This document shows positions 6,041-12,539 of a stretch of DNA of 12,860 bases, in pieces. Position numbers and translations under genes: made by a program. Source of the stretch: an uncultured Lachnospiraceae bacterium (GTDB lineage: Bacteria > Bacillota > Clostridia > Lachnospirales > Lachnospiraceae). The stretch lies in NCBI GenBank assembly GCA_948665105.1, contig CAPNGW010000001.1, forward strand, positions 25,147 through 38,006. Direction: 5' to 3'. The notes beneath the pieces are model-generated. The model was given only the letters and a program-made list of their open reading frames with translations. It had not been told where the DNA came from and ran no database searches. The stretch's first letter is position 1. Every line of letters starts with the position of its first letter.

Positions 6041-7189
6041 TCACTTTACAATAATTTCGCTTTGGCTCAAACCGTTTCCGTTCTGTGCAAAGGACCAGCT
6101 TCCCTTACAGCCCCGTCCGTATTCTTCTCCCAGAATTTGGGCCAGATATCCCATCAGTAATGCGGATGGTATAAACTGCGTCAGCGCCGCCGTATATGTA
6201 TACTTCGGCGCCGGCAGAACCACGCTCTCCGTGCCGGAGGCTTCAGCCTCCGCTTCCGAATCTGTGATAAACACTGTGGGCCGTTTCATTTTTTTGACGG
6301 CGCATTCCAGCACCTCCCGTAAACGGCTTTTTGCCTGGTCCCCGGAGGAGGAGATGAGAATCGTCCCGATTTTATCAATCTGCTTCATAAAGAAATTGAG
6401 GTGCAGCCACTCTTCCGTATTCACACACATGGCATATTTCCCGATTGCTTCATAGACTTTCGCATGTCCGTAGAATGCCGCTGCATAGTCCGGGCCGCTT
6501 CCGATGAAGTCAAAGGCCTCCATATGTCTCCAGCGAAGGGCCAGATCCAGCATCTGCTTGTCCAGTCCTTCCAGTGCCCCTTCTATCTCGTGGGAATGGC
6601 TGCATATGTCCGTCCGGTACCTCATGGCTTCGTCCATGGTATATCTCCCCCGGACCTCCCCAAAGCGTATTGCCAGAAGCAGCAACGCCAGCACGGACAC
6701 CATATAGCTTCTTACTCCGGGAGAGCTTGGAAAGGCCGGAATATCCAGCTTTAGCACTCTGGAGGAGGAGCTTCCCAAAAGGGAGTCGGGGTTTCCCGTA
6801 ATCCCCAGCACAAAGCCGCCTCTTTTCACCACCCGTTTTGCCGCTTCCCCCACACGTGCAGGGCTGCCGGAGTTGCTCACGGCGATTACCAGCGGATTAT
6901 ACGGAGCATATCCAATCTGTTTTTCCGGATAATATCGGCTGAGCTCCACAGCCGGAACCACCCTCACAGGAAGGCCTGTCAACCCTTCAAAGGCATATTT
7001 TGTTCCCAGGGCCGCCCCGTAGGAGTCCCCGCAGCCCGTCAGCACTATCTCCTGTATGGAAAATATTTCCGGTGTAGTCATAACATTGCGTGTTTTGGCC
7101 TCCAAATCCTGATACTGTTGGCGCATCAGGGAAGGAAGGCTCTTCACCTGCTCTACCATATTGTTTTTATAGTTCTTGTATTCATTCAT
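6041..7189 (-). CDS. double-SIS-domain sugar isomerase/deglycase-like protein
   Basis: A 382-residue cytoplasmic protein with two sugar isomerase (SIS) domains and no N-terminal glutaminase, as in AgaS, FrlB and related enzymes acting on phosphorylated amino sugars or ketosamines. The first SIS domain carries VLTGCGDSYGAALG (49-62) and VIAVSNSGSPARVGEA (101-116), the serine-rich phosphosugar loop. The second carries FIGSGPDYAAAFYGHAK (228-244) and a TEEWLHLNF segment (258-266) where GlmS-like isomerases have an E-x-x-H-G-P element, so the second active-site loop deviates. The chosen ATG (MNEYKNYKNN) overlaps the end of the HAD gene by 8 nt and has GGAG 9 nt upstream; in-frame ATGs 15 and 39 nt further upstream have poorer ribosome binding sites. 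The precise reaction is unknown. Confidence 0.88.
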   Translation of the reverse strand: MNEYKNYKNNMVEQVKSLPSLMRQQYQDLEAKTRNVMTTPEIFSIQEIVLTGCGDSYGAALGTKYAFEGLTGLPVRVVPAVELSRYYPEKQIGYAPYNPLVIAVSNSGSPARVGEAAKRVVKRGGFVLGITGNPDSLLGSSSSRVLKLDIPAFPSSPGVRSYMVSVLALLLLAIRFGEVRGRYTMDEAMRYRTDICSHSHEIEGALEGLDKQMLDLALRWRHMEAFDFIGSGPDYAAAFYGHAKVYEAIGKYAMCVNTEEWLHLNFFMKQIDKIGTILISSSGDQAKSRLREVLECAVKKMKRPTVFITDSEAEAEASGTESVVLPAPKYTYTAALTQFIPSALLMGYLAQILGEEYGRGCKGSWSFAQNGNGLSQSEIIVK

Positions 7190-7994
7190 AGTAATCAACT
7201 CCATCGTCAAAGCAAAATTTTCGGACAATCTCTTTTACCCCCTGAAATTCCGGCAGATGGCTTACATAGGAGGCAAAGGGCCTTGCATTCTCGGAGACAT
7301 TGCTGACGGCCGCGCTTTTGCACCCCATTTGAAACATCTCAATATCGTTGTCATCATCCCCAATCACCAGAATCTCATCCAGGGCAATTCCCAAAAGCTC
7401 CGCCAGCCTGGTGACTGCCGCCGCCTTGTTGGCACTTTTTTCGTTGAGCTCCAGGGCCTTATTCCGGTAACGGACATATAAAGCATCGCTCTGTACCGCC
7501 TGAAGCATGCGCTCTATCTCATCTATCGCACCCTGTCTGGCCGGATCCATGATCAAAAGCTTGTCCGCCTTAAGATTTTTCCATTCTTCTTCTGTGAAGG
7601 GCTCCTCCTGATAGGCAAAACCCCGCTTTTCCCCTTCCCGTATAATCCAGTCGGTGATATATTCGGTGCGCTCCCTGCCGCAAAAGGTATAAAGGACGGA
7701 CATTCCCAGCTTCCTGGCCTCATTCAGAACTCCCCGGAGGGGTTCGATGGAGAATTGAACCCTTCGAAGCACCTTATCCCCGTGAAGAATCGTAGCGCCA
7801 TTGGTGGCAATATAGGGGCATGTAATCCCCATCCTTTCAATCCTGTCCCTCATATATCCCTCGGAACGTCCGGTAGCCACCGTAAACATAATCCCCCTCT
7901 GCTCCAGCTTCTCAATAAAGTCCCTTGCATCTTCCGGAATCCTCTCGTCACGTCCGATGACGGTGCCGTCCATATCACATATCACAAGCTTCAT
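7182..7994 (-). CDS. Cof-type HAD-IIB family hydrolase (sugar-phosphatase-like)
   Basis: A 270-residue haloacid-dehalogenase-fold phosphatase of the Cof/YidA class. The nucleophile motif is VICDMDGTV (Asp7, with Asp9 as general acid/base), motif II is FTVATGRSEG near residue 37-46, a C2B-type cap occupies the middle, and the C-terminal metal motif is VIGDDDNDIEMF near 210-221. These enzymes usually remove phosphate from small sugar or cofactor phosphates in the cytoplasm. The start is not certain: I favour the ATG giving MKLVICDMDG, with AGAGG about 11 nt upstream; an ATG three codons earlier is too close to that site, and a TTG ten codons earlier (8024) is also in frame. The gene follows the solute-binding protein after a hairpin-bearing gap and overlaps the SIS gene by 8 nt. 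Its position in a sugar operon favours a pathway phosphatase over housekeeping. Confidence 0.9.
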   Translation of the reverse strand: MKLVICDMDGTVIGRDERIPEDARDFIEKLEQRGIMFTVATGRSEGYMRDRIERMGITCPYIATNGATILHGDKVLRRVQFSIEPLRGVLNEARKLGMSVLYTFCGRERTEYITDWIIREGEKRGFAYQEEPFTEEEWKNLKADKLLIMDPARQGAIDEIERMLQAVQSDALYVRYRNKALELNEKSANKAAAVTRLAELLGIALDEILVIGDDDNDIEMFQMGCKSAAVSNVSENARPFASYVSHLPEFQGVKEIVRKFCFDDGVDYYE

Positions 7995-8034
7995 AAATTT
8001 CATATCCTCTGTTTTGTACAACAATACTGCCTTT

Positions 8035-8069
8035 GGCAGCCGGCAAGTCCCAGGGCTGTACCGGCTGCC
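8035..8069 (-). other. GC-rich stem-loop between solute-binding protein and HAD genes
   Basis: GGCAGCCGG (8035-8043) and CCGGCTGCC (8061-8069) form a perfect 9-bp GC-rich stem with a 17-nt loop in the operon transcript. No U-tract follows on the minus strand, so it is not a classical terminator. A smaller hairpin, AGGGC-N3-GCCCT at 8099-8111, overlaps the end of the binding-protein gene and is followed after two bases by four U residues. Together they may protect the 3' end of the binding-protein message or partly reduce transcription into the four metabolic genes downstream, as intercistronic hairpins do in maltose-type operons. Confidence 0.6.
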
Positions 8070-8109
8070 CTTGTAATCAATGGTGAAGTCCCAAAATCAG
8101 GGCCGAGCC

Positions 8110-9474
8110 CTAGCCTTCCGAGAGAATACCATTGCAGATTTCCTCGTATTTTTTCAGAATGTCCTCCGACTGAATGGAAGTGTCCAAAAGGAACTCCTCC
8201 AGCATGGTCTTTATGCTGCTGTACGCCTCCGCTGCCGCTGCCGTAAGAGGACGTGGCACAATGTACTCCAACTGGTCGAAAGCAACCTTGTAGCTGGGAT
8301 TCTCCTGGTAGAAGGTCTTCATGGTATCACTTTCCACACTGGAGTAGGTGGCAGGGACATAGCCTGTTTTCTGTGACATATAAACCTGCGCCTCGTCCGA
8401 GCAGAGGAACTTAATAAATTCCCAGCCCCCTTCCGTCTCCTCCTGGCTCTTGCCGTTGCAGAGAATTAGCTGGGCTCCGCCGGTGGGGATAGCATAAGTA
8501 TCTTTTGCGGGCAAAAAGGCTGTGCTGATTTCAAAGCCGCTCTCCTTGGCGCCGTCAATAAAATACGTAATGTCCGCGCAGGAGGTCATTATCATAGCCG
8601 CGTTTTGTGACAGGAAATCCGCCTTGAAAATCGTTCCGCAGTCTGCCCCCGTCAAGATATTTGCATAGCCGTTTTCTGTCAATTCACGCCAGTAATCCAG
8701 CGCTTTCACACCGGCCTCAGAGTGAAAGGCAACCGCGGACTCATCCTCATTCAGAAGGCTTCCTCCCGCCTGATTGATGAAGGCCTCAAAATACCATTCA
8801 TTGGTAACCGGGAATTCCAGGGGCGTAATGCCGCTTGCTGACAATACCTTTCCATACTCCAACAGCTCATCCCAGTTCTTGGGCCCTGCAGGATCCAGAC
8901 CGTTTTTCTCAAGAACGGTGGCGTTCATAATCATAATGGGGATACTGCGCATGTAGGGAACGGCGACAAATTTTCCATCCACATAGGAGTTCGTCATTAG
9001 CCCGGCGTTTATGTTATCCACATCAAAATTATCTCTCTCTGCAAGCTCCGTAAGGTCCATTGCAATCCCCGCCTTGCCGAAAATACCTACAGAGGCAGTT
9101 TCATTTAAAGCCACCGTGGGCTGCTCCTTGGCAACATAAGCCGCCTGGAGCTTTGCCATCTCATCCACATAGCTTCCCTGATAGGAGGCAACTACTTCAT
9201 ATTTGTCCTGGGATTCGTTGAACATTTTTGCAAGACCCTCATTTGTCTCAGCGATTGCATCCCCCCAGCAATACCAGAAATCAATTTTGATCCGTTCTGT
9301 GGATGCATTGGTGCTGCCTTCCAGCTCTTTTTCCTCGTCCGGCCCTTCCTTTCCATTGTCCCCGGAAACATTGGTGTCTGGTTCATTTTCCTTCTGCTGT
9401 GGTTTCCCTCCGCAGCCGGCAAGAAGTGTGGCAAGCATTGCCAGAATCAGTAAGAATGACATGTGTTTTTTCAT
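8110..9474 (-). CDS. ABC transporter lipoprotein solute-binding protein (family 1, UgpB/sugar type)
   Basis: The extracellular ligand receptor of the ABC importer encoded just upstream in the operon. The 454-residue precursor has a lipoprotein signal: a short positive start, a hydrophobic run and the lipobox LLAGC, with Cys21 as the lipidation site. A long Glu/Lys/Asn-rich linker (about 22-60) follows, then the binding domain beginning IKIDFWYCWGD. The overall size and features such as PTVALNETASVGIFG, VPYMRSIPIMIMNATVLEKNGLDP and GGWEFIKFLCSDEAQVYMSQKTGYVP are characteristic of family 1 sugar/glycerol-phosphate binding proteins. UgpB-like resemblance is suggestive only; the ligand cannot be deduced. 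A strong AAAGGAGGAG ribosome site and flanking RNA hairpins on both sides fit the higher expression that binding proteins need compared with their permeases. Confidence 0.92.
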   Translation of the reverse strand: MKKHMSFLLILAMLATLLAGCGGKPQQKENEPDTNVSGDNGKEGPDEEKELEGSTNASTERIKIDFWYCWGDAIAETNEGLAKMFNESQDKYEVVASYQGSYVDEMAKLQAAYVAKEQPTVALNETASVGIFGKAGIAMDLTELAERDNFDVDNINAGLMTNSYVDGKFVAVPYMRSIPIMIMNATVLEKNGLDPAGPKNWDELLEYGKVLSASGITPLEFPVTNEWYFEAFINQAGGSLLNEDESAVAFHSEAGVKALDYWRELTENGYANILTGADCGTIFKADFLSQNAAMIMTSCADITYFIDGAKESGFEISTAFLPAKDTYAIPTGGAQLILCNGKSQEETEGGWEFIKFLCSDEAQVYMSQKTGYVPATYSSVESDTMKTFYQENPSYKVAFDQLEYIVPRPLTAAAAEAYSSIKTMLEEFLLDTSIQSEDILKKYEEICNGILSEG

Positions 9475-9507
9475 TTGTTTCTCCTCCTTTGAATTTTGCT
9501 TATTTTT

Positions 9508-9526
9508 AATCCTGCTATACAGGATT
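9508..9526 (-). other. hairpin in the leader of the solute-binding protein gene
   Basis: In the 60-nt gap between the second permease and the binding-protein start, AATCCTG-TATAG-CAGGATT forms a perfect 7-bp stem with a 5-nt loop, about 34 nt before the ATG. It is followed by A residues on the transcribed strand, not U, so it is not a terminator for this operon. It could mark an RNA processing or 5'-stabilising site that separates the binding-protein message from the permease message. Confidence 0.5.
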
Positions 9527-9534
9527 TGGAACTC

Positions 9535-10374
9535 TTACTTTTCGCCATTGTAGGTGAATGCTTGGATAATATGCTTTTGGGTAAAGATGAAGATTATGAG
9601 AATCGGCAACACCAGAATTACGTTTCCGGCCATCAGGGTATTCCAGGAAGCCGCCGCCTCCGTTTCCCTGAGCATCGTAACGCCAACCGCCAGGGTTCTC
9701 ACATTGTCCTTTGTGGTCATAACCATGGGCCAGAAATAATCGTTCCATCTGCTGATAAAGGTCAACAGCAGCATGGTTGTAATGGTGGGCCTTGCCATGG
9801 GAACCATAATGTGCGTCAATATTTTAAGCTCGCTGGCGTCATCCAGGCGGGCGGCCTCAATGATTTCCTCCGGAATCTGCATGAACCGCTGGCGAATCAT
9901 AAAGATGCCGAAGGCGCTGGCGCAGAAAGGTAAAATCAGGCTCCAATAGGTGTTAATCAGATTCATTTTACTGAATACCAGAAACATGGGGACGAATATC
10001 AGCTGTGTGGGAATCATCAGCGTTGACAGCGTCAGCCCAAACATGATATTTTTTCCCCGGAATCTGCATCTGGCATATGCGTAGGCTGCCGGAATCGTAA
10101 TCAAAAACTGCATGGCAATCACCGCGAAGGTTACAATACAGCTATTTAAAAAGTAGCGAAGAAACGGACCGGAGCCCCATGCATTGGCAAAATTTTTCAG
10201 ATTGATTTTACCAGGCAAAAATACCGGGGGATACGTCATAGTCTCCGCAAAGGTTTTTACCGATGTCAGCACCATCCAGAGGAAGGGCAGAATAAAAACC
10301 GCAGCCACAACACATAGACCAATGACATTAATTACCGAAACAATCAGCTTTTTTCCTTTGGATGTCTTATTCAT
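9535..10374 (-). CDS. carbohydrate ABC transporter permease, UgpE/MalG-like
   Basis: One of two membrane subunits of the importer; 279 residues with about six hydrophobic helices, the family's normal size. The cytoplasmic EAA loop that contacts the ATPase reads EEIIEAARLDDASELKILTHIMVPMARP, near residues 188-215. The N-terminal helix followed by FLWMVLTSVKTFAETMTYPP, and the ending FTQKHIIQAFTYNGEK, are typical of MalG/UgpE-type partners. The start is fixed by AAGGAGG overlapping the stop codon of the preceding permease; the intergenic gap is 12 nt, so the two subunits are translated together. Substrate cannot be told from the permease. Confidence 0.95.
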   Translation of the reverse strand: MNKTSKGKKLIVSVINVIGLCVVAAVFILPFLWMVLTSVKTFAETMTYPPVFLPGKINLKNFANAWGSGPFLRYFLNSCIVTFAVIAMQFLITIPAAYAYARCRFRGKNIMFGLTLSTLMIPTQLIFVPMFLVFSKMNLINTYWSLILPFCASAFGIFMIRQRFMQIPEEIIEAARLDDASELKILTHIMVPMARPTITTMLLLTFISRWNDYFWPMVMTTKDNVRTLAVGVTMLRETEAAASWNTLMAGNVILVLPILIIFIFTQKHIIQAFTYNGEK

Positions 10375-10386
10375 ATGGCGGCCTCC

Positions 10387-11298
10387 TTATTGATAATGCA
10401 CCTTTTTTCCTAATATCCTAAAGTAGAACAGGGTCATAATCCCCACAATTACGGAAAGCACTGCTCCGGCGGCAGAAGCGTATCCCAGCTTATAGAAGCT
10501 GAAGGCATTCTGGTAAATGTAGTACACCAGGGTATTGGTGGAGCCCAGCGGGCCTCCCTGTGTCATAACCGCTACCGTATCAAAATTCTGGAACATGGTC
10601 AGCGTGTTCATTACTAAGAGAAAGAACAGTGACGGCGATACCATGGGCAGTATGATTTTAAAGAAGGTCACGATTTTGGGTGCCCGGTCCAGCTCTGCAG
10701 CCTCATAAATGGATTTCGGTATACTCTGGAGGGCTGCAATCAAAATCAGCGTATCATAGCCTATCAGCTTCCAGACGGATGTGATGTTCAGGGAAGTCAT
10801 AGCCGTATCCGGGCTCTGGAGCCATTGGGAGGCAGGAAGCCCCAAAGAGTTTAAGACGTAATTCAGCAATCCGTAATTGGGGTCCATCATCCACATCCAC
10901 ACAAAAGCCACCGACACCAGCGCTATAATATGGGGAGTGAAAATGGCCGCCTGCACAAAGACATGAATTTTGGAATTGTGGTTCAGCCAGACAGCCAGCA
11001 CCAGGGCAAGGCACAACGCAACCGCCACCGTAAAGAAGGTAAATACAAAGGTGTTGGATAAAACCTGGTGAAATTCCGTTTTTGAAAATAAGGTCCGGTA
11101 ATTGCCGATTCCCACAAATTCCATGTCTGTCAGCATATCCCACTTAAAGAAGCTGAGATACAGCATATATAAAATGGGAAAAATATAACACAGGCTAAGA
11201 AGCAGGACAGATGGCAAAACCATCAGATACGGTACCCCTTTTCCCATTCCCGGCGTAGTCTTTTCCGGATAAGTTCCATTTCCTTTTCTCTTCCTCAT
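10387..11298 (-). CDS. sugar ABC transporter permease, UgpA/MalF-like
   Basis: The other membrane subunit; 303 residues with about six transmembrane segments starting at YLMVLPSVLLLSLCYIFPIL. The periplasmic-face segment GIGNYRTLFS and the C-terminal MTQGGPLGSTNTLVYYIYQNAF are hallmarks of MalF/UgpA-type permeases. The EAA loop reads IYEAAELDRAPKIVTFFKIILPMVSP; the usual DGA triplet is DRA here, a noteworthy change in the ATPase-contact helix. I chose the ATG giving MRKRKGNG, with GAGGAGAGGG just upstream, overlapping the ATPase stop codon. A 23-codon longer reading starting inside the ATPase gene adds non-hydrophobic, non-conserved sequence. Spacing to the ATPase is 10 nt. Confidence 0.93.
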   Translation of the reverse strand: MRKRKGNGTYPEKTTPGMGKGVPYLMVLPSVLLLSLCYIFPILYMLYLSFFKWDMLTDMEFVGIGNYRTLFSKTEFHQVLSNTFVFTFFTVAVALCLALVLAVWLNHNSKIHVFVQAAIFTPHIIALVSVAFVWMWMMDPNYGLLNYVLNSLGLPASQWLQSPDTAMTSLNITSVWKLIGYDTLILIAALQSIPKSIYEAAELDRAPKIVTFFKIILPMVSPSLFFLLVMNTLTMFQNFDTVAVMTQGGPLGSTNTLVYYIYQNAFSFYKLGYASAAGAVLSVIVGIMTLFYFRILGKKVHYQ

Positions 11299-11308
11299 AT
11301 CCCTCTCC

Positions 11309-12358
11309 TCACCCCAGAACGTTGTCCATACGGTTGCCTGTCTGATCAAAGAAAAACAAATGCTCAAGGCCGATTCGTATCACCAGCGGCTCGCCCACCT
11401 CAGGTAAAAAATCCGAGAGGCTCTTTACCTGCAAATGTCCCAGCCTAGAATCCAGTGTAAATATGGCTTCTGCTCCTAAAAGCTCTCTTGTTATGACACT
11501 GCATGGGATATCCACGCAAGGGCAGGAGCGCTCTTCCTCCTCCCGAAGCATCCGGACCTTCTCTGAACGGAAACCGACTTTATGACAGTCCACCGGAATA
11601 TCCTGGCACAGCTTTCGGAATACATCCGCCTCAACCATATTCATAGGCGGGGTTCCAATAAACTGCGCAGAAAAGACGTTGGCCGGTTTGTCATAAACCT
11701 CCATGGGGCCGGCATCCTGCATCTTGATTCCCTGGTTCATCACTATGATTTTTGAACCCATGGACATAGCCTCCACCTGGTCGTGGGTCACATAGATAAA
11801 TGTTGTATTCAATCTTTTATGCAGCTCTATCAGTTCGCTTCGCATCTGTGTCCGCAGCTTGGCGTCAAGATTGGACAAGGGTTCATCCATGAGAAAAACA
11901 CTTGGCTTCTTCACCATGGCCCGGGCCAGGGCCACGCGCTGCCGCTGTCCCCCTGACAATGTTCCCGGCTTGCGCTCCAGATAGTCACTTAAGCCCACAA
12001 TCTCACATACATCGCGAATCAGCTCCTCCCGCTCCCCTTTGGGGACCTTCCTGTTCTTTAATCCGAATTCGATATTCCCCCTGACACTCATGGTGGGGTA
12101 TATAGCATAATTCTGAAAAACCATGGCAATGTCCCGTTTCGCTGCCGGAACATCATTCACCAGATTTCCTCCAATGTATATCTCCCCATCGGAAGGGTGC
12201 TCCAGCCCGGCAATCATGCGAAGGGTCGTTGATTTGCCACATCCTGAAGGGCCTACCAGTACAGCAAACTCCCCCTCGCTAATCTCAAGATTCAAATTTT
12301 TTACAACCTCTTTGTTATCGTACCTTTTGTAGACACCTTTTAATTTAATATCTGCCAT
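11309..12358 (-). CDS. carbohydrate ABC transporter ATP-binding protein, MalK/UgpC/MsmX-like
   Basis: The ATPase that powers the importer, 349 residues and cytoplasmic. Walker A is GPSGCGKST (36-44), the Q-loop is at Gln82 in MVFQNYAIYP, the signature is LSGGQRQR (134-141), Walker B is VFLMDEP (154-160), followed by the D-loop SNLDAK and the H-loop His192 in YVTHDQVEA. After about residue 230 comes the MalK-type C-terminal OB/TOBE regulatory region, with HKVGFRSEKVR and ending IRIGLEHLFFFDQTGNRMDNVLG. Having a dedicated ATPase first in the operon contrasts with many Firmicute sugar systems that share one MsmX. It is the first gene after the operon promoter; GAAGGTGAAGAAGG supplies the ribosome site. 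Confidence 0.95.
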   Translation of the reverse strand: MADIKLKGVYKRYDNKEVVKNLNLEISEGEFAVLVGPSGCGKSTTLRMIAGLEHPSDGEIYIGGNLVNDVPAAKRDIAMVFQNYAIYPTMSVRGNIEFGLKNRKVPKGEREELIRDVCEIVGLSDYLERKPGTLSGGQRQRVALARAMVKKPSVFLMDEPLSNLDAKLRTQMRSELIELHKRLNTTFIYVTHDQVEAMSMGSKIIVMNQGIKMQDAGPMEVYDKPANVFSAQFIGTPPMNMVEADVFRKLCQDIPVDCHKVGFRSEKVRMLREEEERSCPCVDIPCSVITRELLGAEAIFTLDSRLGHLQVKSLSDFLPEVGEPLVIRIGLEHLFFFDQTGNRMDNVLG

Positions 12359-12442
12359 CCTTCTTCACCTTCTCTTGTTCCTTAGAATTGCATTTACATG
12401 TTTGTTTTATTCTTCCCGAATTCCTTTGCTCCTCAATGTTAT

Positions 12443-12466
12443 TATTGTATATATGATAATACAATA
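12443..12466. promoter_or_regulatory. 24-bp perfect dyad covering the ABC operon -10 box, candidate operator
   Basis: TATTGTAT (12443-12450) and ATACAATA (12459-12466) are perfect 8-bp inverted arms around an 8-bp centre that contains the -10 box of the operon promoter. On the minus strand the element includes TTGTATTATCA, identical to the word between the two divergent promoters near the GntR gene. TTGTAT/ATACAA arms resemble operators of some GntR/UTRA repressors such as TreR. A repressor bound here would block RNA polymerase directly. Confidence 0.6.
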
Positions 12467-12482
12467 TGTCTAATCTTGTCAA
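12453..12482 (-). promoter_or_regulatory. predicted sigma-A promoter of the ABC transporter/catabolic operon
   Basis: Minus strand: a perfect TTGACA (12482-12477), an 18-nt spacer and TATCAT (12458-12453). Transcription should start near 12446, leaving a leader of about 90 nt before the ATPase ATG. No hairpin-plus-U leader element is apparent. This is the only convincing promoter for the eight minus-strand genes down to 4330. Confidence 0.75.
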
Positions 12483-12489
12483 CATTTTA

Positions 12490-12506
12490 TTGTACTTAAA
12501 ATACAA
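12490..12506. promoter_or_regulatory. second dyad upstream of the ABC operon promoter
   Basis: TTGTA-N7-TACAA lies just upstream of the -35 box. Its arms repeat the TTGTA/TACAA ends of the dyad over the -10, with the two centres about 43 bp apart, roughly four helical turns. This could be an auxiliary operator for cooperative binding. Short arms in AT-rich DNA make it tentative. Confidence 0.35.
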
Positions 12507-12539
12507 CAAAAATCTCTATCCTTTTTTGTGCAATAATTT

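Noticed and set aside
8035..8069. Rho-independent terminator after the solute-binding protein
   Set aside because: The stem is strong but followed by AAAGGCAG on the transcript rather than U residues, and the downstream genes have no other promoter.
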